Shown: positions 1 to 6,455 of the stretch, piece after piece
Layout: the number at the start of each line of letters is the position of its first letter
Numbering within the stretch: the stretch's first letter is position 1
NCBI GenBank assembly: GCA_045403015.1
Contig: JAXIPI010000081.1
Span: forward strand, 1-9,704
Length of the DNA: 9,704 nt
Direction: 5' to 3'
Source of the DNA: Gaiellasilicea sp045403015
GTDB taxonomy: Bacteria > Actinomycetota > Thermoleophilia > Gaiellales > Gaiellaceae
Notes under the pieces: model-generated
The model's database searches: none
What the model saw: the letters and a program-made list of their open reading frames with translations, nothing else
Told to the model about the DNA's origin: nothing
Made by a program: the position numbers and the translations under genes

Positions 1-456
1 CGCGCGATCGAGACGCCGATCGGCCGGTTGGGTGGACTGATCTGCTGGGAGAACTACATGCCGCTGGCGCGGTTCTCGCTCTACGAGTCGGGGATCGAGA
101 TCTACATCGCCTCGACCGCCGACGACGGCGACTCGTGGCAGGCGACATTGCGGCACATCGCGCTGGAGTCCCGCTCGTTCGTGATCGCGCCGTGCCACTT
201 CCAGCGTGCGAGCTCCTATCCCGAGGACTTCCCGCTCGCATCGCTCCTCGAGGGCCGCGACATTCTCGGGCGGGGCGGCTCGGCGATTCTCGGTCCAGAC
301 GGCAGCTACCTCGCCGGGCCGCTCTACGACGAAGAGGGGATCCTCTACGCCGAACTCGATCCGGACCTGCTGCTCCAGTCACGCCAGCGCTTCGACCCGG
401 CCGGCCACTACCACCGGCCGGACGTGCTCACGCTGACTGTGACGCCGAACGCCTGA
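1..456 (+). CDS. Nitrilase-family carbon-nitrogen hydrolase, C-terminal part (5' end cut off)
   Basis: The frame is open from base 1 and encodes 151 residues up to a TGA, so the gene begins left of the window. The visible part opens close to the nucleophile: GGLICWENYMP holds the catalytic Cys at visible residue 15 (bases 43-45). The catalytic Glu and Lys of the family triad would lie upstream and cannot be checked. Further family landmarks are RHIALESRSFV after the nucleophile, the segment ILGRGGSAILGPDG, and the closing FDPAGHYHRPDV. The GHY-RPDV ending is typical of true nitrilases (nitrile to carboxylic acid plus ammonia) and of the related cyanide-degrading enzymes, rather than of amidases or N-carbamoylases. 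The protein is expected to be cytosolic. Substrate cannot be told from this fragment. Its last 29 bases overlap the end of selB on the other strand. Confidence 0.9.
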   Translation, partial: RAIETPIGRLGGLICWENYMPLARFSLYESGIEIYIASTADDGDSWQATLRHIALESRSFVIAPCHFQRASSYPEDFPLASLLEGRDILGRGGSAILGPDGSYLAGPLYDEEGILYAELDPDLLLQSRQRFDPAGHYHRPDVLTLTVTPNA

Positions 457-2074
457 GCACCCTGGCGTCGCCGACCCGGCGCGTCACGCCGTCCGCGTCG
501 AGGCGCTCGAGCAGGAGCTGAGCGTCGCGCCGGCCACAGCCGGCGAGATCGCGGAAGCGCGCGAGGGTGATCCGGCCGGCGGTGTCACACTCCGCGACGA
601 CGAGTGCCTGCGCACGCTCGTACGCCGCCGGCGAGACGGCGTATCCGTCGCCGAGGCGTATGAGCCGTCCGTTCCGCTCCAGGAAGCGAGCCAGCTCTGC
701 GTCCGCGACCTTCACCGGCGCAGGCGCGGCTGCTGCGAGCTCGGCCTCGACGGCCTCGGCTTCGGCCTCCCGCCCGCCGAGGCTCGCGCCGGCACCCGGC
801 CGGTAGAGCTTCGAGCCTCTCCGCTCGAACGGAAGGCGTGCCAGAACGTCCCCAGCCCACGGCTCGACGGGCGCGTTGACGCCTGGATCGAGCGGGTCGG
901 CGGCGTCGATCCCCCGTTCGAGCTCGGCGTGCAACTCCTCGAGCCACGACTCGGAGAAGTGCCAGGCGCCGTCGACGAGCACCGGTGCGTGCACGGTCTT
1001 CTCGCCGCGGGCAGCCCGCTCGAAGCGCTCGGGATCGGCGTGCCGGCGAGGAGTCGGGTCGATGACGGTCCCGCCGCCGACCGTCGTTTCGCCACGGAGA
1101 ACGATGCGGTCGCCGCGAGCTGCGACGACAGGCTCCGCGAGCCGAAGCTGGGCGAAACCCTCCCCCGCCCGCACGACCCGCGCCGGCACGGCCGCAGTGC
1201 CGTGGTGGACGTGCAGGCGCGCCCCGTCTGCGATCGGCGCGAGCTCCTCGAGTGCGACGTCGAGCCGGTAGCTCGTTGCGAACACCCCGCGCGCGAGCAA
1301 GGCATCGCCTCGCCGCAGCTCGTGCCGCTCGACGCCCGGGAGCGCAACGGCGACCCGCTGGCCGGGGTCGGCCCGCTCGACCGGGCGGTCGTGCACCTGG
1401 ACGCTGCGCACGCGGACGTCGCGTCCGCCCGGCTCCGCGCGGAGCACGTCGCCGGGGCCGATCGATCCCGACCAGAGGGTGCCAGTCGCGACCGTCCCGA
1501 TCCCGCGCAGCGAGAACACGCGATCGACGTAGAGGCGCGCCGCGGCGTCGACACTGGGGTCGAGATTGTGTTCCTGTAACACAAGGTCGGCCACGCGGGA
1601 CAGGGCAGCTTTGAGGTCGTCGAGCCCCGCTCCGGTCTTCGCGCTCACTTCGACCACCTCGGCTCCTGGAACCAGCTCCCGGGCCTCCTCCACCGCGAGC
1701 TCGAGCGTCTCGGCGTCGACCGCATCCGCCTTCGTGACCGCCACGACGCCGTGCTCGATCCCGAGCAGGGTGAGGATTGCAAGATGCTCGTGCGTCTGCG
1801 GCCGGGCGCCCTCGGCGGCATCGACGACGAGGAGGAAGAGATCGATCCCGGTCGCCCCGGCGACCATGTTCCTGACGAAACGCTCGTGGCCGGGGACGTC
1901 GATCAGCGAGAGGCGGCGGCCGTTCGGGAGATCGAGCGGCGCGTAGCCGAGGTCGATCGAGATCCCGCGCTCGCGCTCCTCGGGCAGCCGGTCCGTGTCC
2001 TTTCCCGTCAACGCCCGCACGAGCCACGTCTTGCCGTGGTCGATGTGGCCGGCGGTGCCGACCGTCAGCGACAT
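428..2074 (-). CDS. selB: Selenocysteine-specific translation elongation factor SelB
   Basis: SelB is a GTPase that carries selenocysteinyl-tRNA(Sec) to the ribosome and reads the SECIS hairpin so that UGA is decoded as selenocysteine. The 548-residue product shows a complete G domain: GHIDHGKT (9-16), the SelB-like switch segment ERGISIDLGYA (35-45), DVPGH (59-63), TKAD (114-117) and SAKTG (144-148). EF-Tu-like beta-barrel domains follow (RVFSLRGIGTVATGTLWSG near 213-231). The C-terminal part is rich in Ala, Glu and Arg, as in the winged-helix region that binds the SECIS element. At 548 residues it is shorter than E. coli SelB (614). The ATG at 2074 was chosen because MSLTVGTAGHIDHGKT matches the family N-terminus; the frame is open further upstream but only as low-complexity Arg-rich sequence inside selA. 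The start overlaps the selA stop by 10 bp and no well-placed Shine-Dalgarno is visible, so translational coupling to selA is likely. Confidence 0.96.
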   Translation of the reverse strand: MSLTVGTAGHIDHGKTWLVRALTGKDTDRLPEERERGISIDLGYAPLDLPNGRRLSLIDVPGHERFVRNMVAGATGIDLFLLVVDAAEGARPQTHEHLAILTLLGIEHGVVAVTKADAVDAETLELAVEEARELVPGAEVVEVSAKTGAGLDDLKAALSRVADLVLQEHNLDPSVDAAARLYVDRVFSLRGIGTVATGTLWSGSIGPGDVLRAEPGGRDVRVRSVQVHDRPVERADPGQRVAVALPGVERHELRRGDALLARGVFATSYRLDVALEELAPIADGARLHVHHGTAAVPARVVRAGEGFAQLRLAEPVVAARGDRIVLRGETTVGGGTVIDPTPRRHADPERFERAARGEKTVHAPVLVDGAWHFSESWLEELHAELERGIDAADPLDPGVNAPVEPWAGDVLARLPFERRGSKLYRPGAGASLGGREAEAEAVEAELAAAAPAPVKVADAELARFLERNGRLIRLGDGYAVSPAAYERAQALVVAECDTAGRITLARFRDLAGCGRRDAQLLLERLDADGVTRRVGDARVLRRSASQSA

Positions 2075-3333
2075 GCGCGCACCGCCGCCGCGACCTCGTC
2101 CGCCTCGGCGTCGGTGAGGGTGCGACAGTCGAGCAGCGTGTGGCCGTCGCGGACGACGGCGATCACAGGCGGCCCGTGGCCGCGGAGCGCAGCTGCGAGC
2201 TCCTCCTCGACGGCGCACGCATAGCTCGGGAGCTCGGCGAGCGGGAGCGCGCCGCCTCCCACGCGAGCGACGGTCTCCTCGACGACACCGCCTGTCGCCT
2301 CAGCGAGGCGCTCAGCGCGCGAGCGGACCGCCTGGATCGGCTCGCGCAGCATGCGCAGCACCGGGATCTCGTCCGGCCGGTCGAGATAGAGGGCGAGTGT
2401 CCCTTCGAGCGCGGCGAGCGTGAGCTTGTCGGAGCGCAAGGCGCGGTGGAGTGGGTGGCGGCGCAGGCGCTCGACCAGATCGGCGCGGCCGGCGACGATG
2501 CCGGCCTGCGGCCCGCCAAGCAGCTTGTCGCCCGAGAAACAGACGAGGTCTGCCCCTGCTGCAAGCGCAGCCACCGGAGTGGGCTCACCTTCCACTTCGA
2601 CGAGGGCGCCCGAGCCAAGGTCATCGACGAGCGGCAGCTCGTGGCGGCGCGCAATCGCGGCGAGCTCTTCGAGCCGTGGCTGCTCGGCGAACCCGACGAC
2701 GCGGAAGTTCGACTGGTGCACTCGGAGTAGGAGCGCAGTGTCCGGCCCGATCGCACGGTCGTAGTCGGCGGCTCGCGTGCGGTTGGTCGTCCCGACCTCG
2801 ACGAGGCGGGCGCCGGAGCGGGCGAGCACATCCGGGATCCGGAAGCCGTCGCCGATCTCGATCAGCTCGCCGCGCGAGACGACGACCTCGCGGCCCTCGG
2901 CGAGCGCGGCGAGGGCGAGCAGCATCGCCGCAGCGTTGTTGTTCACGACGATCGCCGCTTCGGCGCCGGTCAGCCGCCGGAGCAGCGGCGCGAGGTGGTC
3001 CTGGCGGGAGCCGCGCGATCCGGTCGAGAGGTCGTACTCCAGGTTCGAGTAGCCGGCCGCCTCCTGCACCCGTGCGAGCGCGGCGGCGGCGAGAGGCGCC
3101 CGGCCGAGATTCGTGTGCACGAGGATCCCGGTGGCGTTGAGGACGCGGCGCAGTGCCGGCCGCCGTGCCGCCGCGAGCGCCTCGGCCAACCGCTCGTGCA
3201 GGTTTCCCGGGTCCTCGCCGGCCCGGATCTCCTCGCGGGCGCGGTCGAGCACGGTCCGCGCGGTCGCAACCGCAAGCGCGTCGTCCACATCGCGAGCCAG
3301 CTCGTCCACCGATGGCAGGTCGCGGAGCCTCAC
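2065..3333 (-). CDS. selA: L-seryl-tRNA(Sec) selenium transferase SelA
   Basis: SelA is the bacterial selenocysteine synthase. It is a PLP enzyme that converts Ser-tRNA(Sec) to Sec-tRNA(Sec) using selenophosphate. The 422-residue product has the N-terminal tRNA-binding segment (RLRDLPSVDELARDV), then RRVLNATGILVHTNLGRAPL (62-81), SNLEYDLSTGSRG (96-108), the aspartate-bearing LVDDLGSGAL (235-244) and the PLP-lysine motif FSGDKLLGGPQAG (266-278, Lys270). It ends normally, at slightly less than the usual length (E. coli SelA is 463 residues). The GTG at 3333 was chosen because homology begins there. It also sits 7 nt downstream of a TACACT -10-like box. Upstream codons in the same frame run antisense through the VanW gene and are not coding. 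It is the first gene of a selA-selB operon. selC and selD are not in the window. Confidence 0.96.
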   Translation of the reverse strand: MRLRDLPSVDELARDVDDALAVATARTVLDRAREEIRAGEDPGNLHERLAEALAAARRPALRRVLNATGILVHTNLGRAPLAAAALARVQEAAGYSNLEYDLSTGSRGSRQDHLAPLLRRLTGAEAAIVVNNNAAAMLLALAALAEGREVVVSRGELIEIGDGFRIPDVLARSGARLVEVGTTNRTRAADYDRAIGPDTALLLRVHQSNFRVVGFAEQPRLEELAAIARRHELPLVDDLGSGALVEVEGEPTPVAALAAGADLVCFSGDKLLGGPQAGIVAGRADLVERLRRHPLHRALRSDKLTLAALEGTLALYLDRPDEIPVLRMLREPIQAVRSRAERLAEATGGVVEETVARVGGGALPLAELPSYACAVEEELAAALRGHGPPVIAVVRDGHTLLDCRTLTDAEADEVAAAVRACR

Positions 3334-3340
3334 GAAAGTG

Positions 3341-3346
3341 AGTGTA
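3341..3346 (-). promoter_or_regulatory. Predicted -10 box of selA, leaderless geometry
   Basis: TACACT on the minus strand (TANNNT) lies 7 nt upstream of the selA GTG, which would put transcription start at or next to the start codon. A TTGCAA that could serve as a -35 element lies at 3367-3372, with a rather long 20-bp spacer. No Shine-Dalgarno precedes the start. Confidence 0.5.
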
Positions 3347-3362
3347 GAGCGGCCGCAGCGGC

Positions 3363-3368
3363 TACTTT
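3363..3368 (+). promoter_or_regulatory. Predicted -10 box of the VanW-family gene, leaderless geometry
   Basis: TACTTT (TANNNT) lies exactly 7 nt upstream of the GTG at 3376. It overlaps the TTTGCAAA palindrome at 3366-3373, which also holds the possible selA -35. The two divergent promoters therefore share bases. Confidence 0.5.
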
Positions 3369-3375
3369 GCAAATC

Positions 3376-5058
3376 GTGAGACGAGTGGGTCTGATCGCCG
3401 TTGCCGCTCTCGCCGCGCTCGCCGGCGCGGCGGTCACCGCCGTGGCCGTGAGGGACGCCGTCTACTGGGAGAAACCGCTTCCCGGTGTGGCGCTCGCCCA
3501 GGTCGATCTCGACCGGAACGTGCAGGTCGTCGTAGACGGTGAGACGTACGACGTCCGGCCCGGAGAGGCGCTCAGGGTCGACCAACGTGCGACGCAGGCT
3601 GCACTCGTGAAGACGGGCCACGACGCGTTCCTCGAGCGGGTCCGGCAGCTGGTCGACCCGAGCCCGCCGGTGCTGGAGGTCGACCCGGTGCTCGTGCCGC
3701 AGCCCGGCGCAGAGAGCCTGGCCAAACGGCTCTCGCGCTCCCTTCCGAAGCCCCGCCGCGCCCAAGTCGTAACCCGCCGCGGCTCGTTCTCGATCCTCCC
3801 CTCGCAGCCCGGCGACGCCGTCGACCCCGACATGCTGGTCGCCGCGCTCGCGAAAGCTGCCCAATCGGGTGCGAGGACGCTCTCACCCGCCCTGACCCAC
3901 GTCGAGCCCACGTTGACGACGCCGGCCGCCGAGGCCGCCGTCGCCGAAGCGCAGACGCTCGTCGACGCGCCGGTGGGACTGACGTTCAAGGGCGAGGACG
4001 TCGGCTCGCTCTCGCCCGAGCAGCTCGCGAAGCTCGTCCGCTTCCGGGTCGGCGTCGAGAGCTTTCGGGTCGGGTTCGACCCGCAGCGGGTGGCGAAAGC
4101 GGTCGAGCCGCTGCTCGCCCGGTGGCGTCAGCGGGCGGTGAACGCGCGCTTCATCGTCGACGGCAAGCGCGTGCGGATCCGCCCCTCCCGTCCCGGGCTT
4201 GCGGTGGACGGCAGATGGGTGGCCGACTCGGTCGCCGCCGCGGCCGGCTCTTCGATCAGCCGCGCCTCGCTGCGCTTGAAGCAGATCCGCGCCGACCTCA
4301 CCACGAGCGAGGCCGAGAAGCTCGGCATTCGGCAGCAGATCTCCACGTTCACGACGGACATGGGCCCGTCCTCGTCGAACCGGATCCACAACGTCCAGCT
4401 GATGGCGAACTACATCGACGCAACGATCGTCCGCCCCGGTGAGTCCTTCTCGTTCAACGAATCGGTCGGCCCGCGAACGACCGAGCGCGGCTTCCGTGAA
4501 GGCCAGATGATCATCGGCTCGCTGCTCCTGCCCGCAATCGGCGGCGGTGTCTGCCAGACGGCAACGACGCTCTTCAACAATGCGTTCGAGCTCGGCCTGC
4601 CGATCGTCGAGCGGCACAACCACAGCTTCTACATCTCGCACTATCCGATGGGCCGGGACGCGACCGTCTCCTGGGGCGGGCCCGACTTCGCGTTCAAGAA
4701 CGACCTGAAGACGGGGATCCTGATCAAGACGCGCTACACGAGCTCGACGCTGACATTCAGCTTCTACGGCACCGATCCCGACCGGCGTGTCGTCTCCTCG
4801 ACCGGGGAGCGAACGAACTGGCGATCGCCTCGGACGACATATGCGCTTGACCCGTATGCACCGCGCGGATCGGTCCGCACGGTGTCCGGCTCGAACCAAT
4901 CCGGCTTCGACGTTACCGTCACCCGGAAGGTGTACGAGCGTGGGAAGCTGGAGCGCCGCGACGCTTTCACGAGCAGCTACATCGCCGTCGGGCCGACGCA
5001 GATCTACGGCCCAGGGCGCTCGATCCCCGGCCCGTACTTCGTCCTGCCGCGCGTCTGA
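3376..5058 (+). CDS. VanW-family protein, membrane-anchored, with N-terminal peptidoglycan-binding-like domains
   Basis: The 560-residue product starts with a short basic stretch (MRRVG) and an Ala/Val/Leu-rich hydrophobic helix (about 5-26), so it is either a signal anchor or a signal peptide and the rest is extracytoplasmic. Residues about 35-310 look like the duplicated YoaR/PG_binding_4-type domains that usually precede VanW: the pattern RPG-LxVD recurs near 61-69, 142-150 and 270-278. The VanW domain (about 320-465) is clear, with IVRPGESFSFNESVGPRT, GGGVCQTATTLFNNAF (389-404), ERHNHSFYISHYPMGRDATV and SWGGPDFAFKN. A short C-terminal domain follows (FDVTVTRKVYERGKLERRDA). VanW proteins are found in some vancomycin-resistance clusters and widely in Gram-positives, but their biochemical role is unsettled; a cell-wall role is inferred. 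The GTG at 3376 was chosen from the signal-like N-terminus and the upstream -10 box. The frame is open further upstream only antisense to selA. Confidence 0.9.
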   Translation: MRRVGLIAVAALAALAGAAVTAVAVRDAVYWEKPLPGVALAQVDLDRNVQVVVDGETYDVRPGEALRVDQRATQAALVKTGHDAFLERVRQLVDPSPPVLEVDPVLVPQPGAESLAKRLSRSLPKPRRAQVVTRRGSFSILPSQPGDAVDPDMLVAALAKAAQSGARTLSPALTHVEPTLTTPAAEAAVAEAQTLVDAPVGLTFKGEDVGSLSPEQLAKLVRFRVGVESFRVGFDPQRVAKAVEPLLARWRQRAVNARFIVDGKRVRIRPSRPGLAVDGRWVADSVAAAAGSSISRASLRLKQIRADLTTSEAEKLGIRQQISTFTTDMGPSSSNRIHNVQLMANYIDATIVRPGESFSFNESVGPRTTERGFREGQMIIGSLLLPAIGGGVCQTATTLFNNAFELGLPIVERHNHSFYISHYPMGRDATVSWGGPDFAFKNDLKTGILIKTRYTSSTLTFSFYGTDPDRRVVSSTGERTNWRSPRTTYALDPYAPRGSVRTVSGSNQSGFDVTVTRKVYERGKLERRDAFTSSYIAVGPTQIYGPGRSIPGPYFVLPRV

Positions 5059-5760
5059 TTAGTGCGCGTCGACCCTCTCCGGTCCGGCCGGAGAGGGCAC
5101 GTGCGTGCGCTCGTCGTAGCTCTCGACGACGATTCGAGCCGCTTCCGCCGGGTCGTCGGTCACGTGCAGCAGCTCGACGTCCTCGGGCGTGATCATTCCG
5201 CCGGCGAGGAGGTCGCCGTTCACCCAGTCGAGCAGATCCTGCCAGTGGTCGCGACCGACGAGGACGACGGGGAAGTTCAGCACCTTGCCGGTCTGAATCA
5301 GCGTCAGCGACTCGAAGAGCTCGTCGAGCGTGCCGAACCCGCCGGGGAAGATGACGAACCCCTCTGCGGCCTTCACGAACATCGTCTTGCGCGCGTAGAA
5401 GTGCTTGAAGGTCATCGCGATGTCGCAGTAGGGGTTGACGCCCTGCTCGTGCGGGAGCTCGATGTTGAAGCCGACCGAGAGCCCACCTGCTTCCTTGCAG
5501 CCGCGGTTCGCCGCCTCCATCACGCCTGGGCCGCCACCGGTGACGACCGCGAACCCCTTCTTGGCGAAGATTCGCGCCGCCGCACGGGCCTGTCGGTAGG
5601 GCTCACTGTCCTCTCGTACCCGGGCCGAGCCGAAGATCGAGACCGCCGGCCTGTGAATCTCGAGCACCTTCTGGAAGCCGCCGAGGAACTCCGACGCGAT
5701 CACCGCCACGTCGTTCGCAAGATCCTCGTGCGTTCGCTCGAGAACGCGCCTGTCGTCCAT
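5059..5760 (-). CDS. LOG-family (TIGR00730-type) nucleotide 5'-monophosphate phosphoribohydrolase
   Basis: The 233-residue Rossmann-fold protein carries both family signatures: VTGGGPGVMEAANRG (73-87) and FPGGFGTLDELFE (138-150, the PGGxGTxxE motif), with an ARK segment between them (123-125). LOG proteins hydrolyse the N-glycosidic bond of nucleoside monophosphates such as AMP, or of cytokinin nucleotides, to release ribose 5-phosphate. Many bacterial members probably serve nucleotide salvage or cleanup. Length is normal for the longer bacterial subgroup with an N-terminal helical lead (VLERTHEDLANDVAVIASEF). The start at 5760 was chosen because the M50 stop overlaps it by one base (TGATG), which implies coupled translation, and because homology begins shortly after. 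It is the last gene of a three-gene operon. Its stop directly abuts the VanW stop, and a strong hairpin lies within its last codons. The natural substrate is not known from sequence. Confidence 0.9.
   Translation of the reverse strand: MDDRRVLERTHEDLANDVAVIASEFLGGFQKVLEIHRPAVSIFGSARVREDSEPYRQARAAARIFAKKGFAVVTGGGPGVMEAANRGCKEAGGLSVGFNIELPHEQGVNPYCDIAMTFKHFYARKTMFVKAAEGFVIFPGGFGTLDELFESLTLIQTGKVLNFPVVLVGRDHWQDLLDWVNGDLLAGGMITPEDVELLHVTDDPAEAARIVVESYDERTHVPSPAGPERVDAH
5073..5097. terminator. Perfect 10-bp hairpin at the convergent VanW / LOG junction, possible two-way terminator
   Basis: Arms CCCTCTCCGG (5073-5082) and CCGGAGAGGG (5088-5097) pair perfectly around a 5-nt loop. The hairpin lies 15 bp past the VanW stop and inside the last codons of the LOG gene. 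Neither side has a T-run, so it would be a U-less terminator or an mRNA 3'-end stabiliser. There is no other room for a terminator between these convergent genes. Confidence 0.5.
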
Positions 5761-6455
5761 CAGAGCCGGTTCTGTTCCACGTGGGTGGCGACCATCCCGA
5801 GCACGAGCAGGACGACCAGCCCGGTGTAGATGAGGCTGCCGGCCGCGAGCTTGCCCGACGACGCCCACGGCGCGTGTTCGCGGTTGCCGTACCGGAGAGC
5901 CTTCAAGGACCGCCACATGAACCCGCCGTCGAGCGGCCGGAACGGGAGCAGGTTGAAGAGGTTCAACAGGAAGCCGGTGTAGGCGAGCGCGAGGAGCAGA
6001 CGCGAGTCCGTCGCCTCACCCGCCACCCACACGCCGAGGGCGCCGATCGAGCCCAGGAAAGGCCCGGCAGCGGAGACGAGCAGGTTCCGCCAGGGGTCGA
6101 AGGGCGCGTTCTTGATCGCCACGTACGCCCCGAGGAACGGGATGAAGACGGGCAGCTGCGGTTTCAGGCCCTGACGCGTGGCCTCGATGTAGTGGCCGAG
6201 CTCGTGCACCGCGATCAACAGCACAAATCCGGCCGCGAAGCGCCAGCCCCAGATCAGCGCGTAGCCGGCGACCGAGATGAAGATCCCGAAGAACTTGAGG
6301 GCGAAGGCGCCGAACTTGAGCAGGAACAGCCCGAGGGCGATGAGCGGCGCAAAGAGCTTTCGCAGGAGGTCGCGGATGGACAGCGGATGCTTGACCGGCG
6401 AGTACTCGTCCTCGACCGGCTCGATCTCCCTGGGGGCGTAAGGGTCGTAGCTCAT
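5760..6455 (-). CDS. Site-2-protease-like M50 zinc metalloprotease, integral membrane
   Basis: The 231-residue product carries the zinc motif HELGH (84-88, Glu85 the presumed catalytic base) in a hydrophobic helix. The third metal ligand is in NLLPFRPLDGG (168-178, Asp176), the usual M50 second motif. Hydrophobic segments occur at about 35-50, 52-69, 72-84, 125-147, 155-171 and 205-224, so about six membrane spans. The first 30 residues are polar and acidic (MSYDPYAPREIEPVEDEYSP) and probably cytoplasmic. M50 enzymes cut transmembrane substrates such as anti-sigma factors. No PDZ domain is visible, so this is a minimal type. No sigma or anti-sigma gene is nearby, so the substrate is unknown. 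The ATG at 6455 forms an ATGA overlap with the upstream moaD-moaE stop; an in-frame ATG six codons earlier would lie deeper inside that gene. It is the middle gene of the operon. Confidence 0.92.
   Translation of the reverse strand: MSYDPYAPREIEPVEDEYSPVKHPLSIRDLLRKLFAPLIALGLFLLKFGAFALKFFGIFISVAGYALIWGWRFAAGFVLLIAVHELGHYIEATRQGLKPQLPVFIPFLGAYVAIKNAPFDPWRNLLVSAAGPFLGSIGALGVWVAGEATDSRLLLALAYTGFLLNLFNLLPFRPLDGGFMWRSLKALRYGNREHAPWASSGKLAAGSLIYTGLVVLLVLGMVATHVEQNRL

Noticed and set aside
457..510. Possible terminator hairpin just past the nitrilase stop (GCCG-ACC-CGGC and flanking GGCGT/ACGCC)
   Set aside because: The stem is only 4 bp with imperfect flanks and no T-run, and short GC stems are expected everywhere at this base composition.
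2995..3375. N-terminal extension of the VanW frame back into selA
   Set aside because: It would be antisense to conserved selA sequence and would place a signal-like helix in mid-protein; GTG at 3376 with its -10 box is a better start.
3334..3375. tRNA-Sec (selC) or another small RNA next to selA
   Set aside because: The gap is 42 bp, far too short for the roughly 90-nt tRNA-Sec. No other non-coding gap in the window exceeds 65 bp.
3334..3864. N-terminal extension of the selA frame into the VanW gene
   Set aside because: SelA homology begins at the GTG at 3333; the upstream residues have no similarity to SelA and lie opposite VanW coding sequence.
3883..4899. Open frame of 338 codons antisense to the VanW gene
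   Set aside because: Arg/Asp/Val-rich composition without recognisable domains; the opposite strand carries a complete VanW domain.
5062..5829. Open frame of 255 codons antisense to the LOG gene
   Set aside because: No motifs, and it lies opposite clear GGGPGVMEA and PGGFGTLDE signatures.
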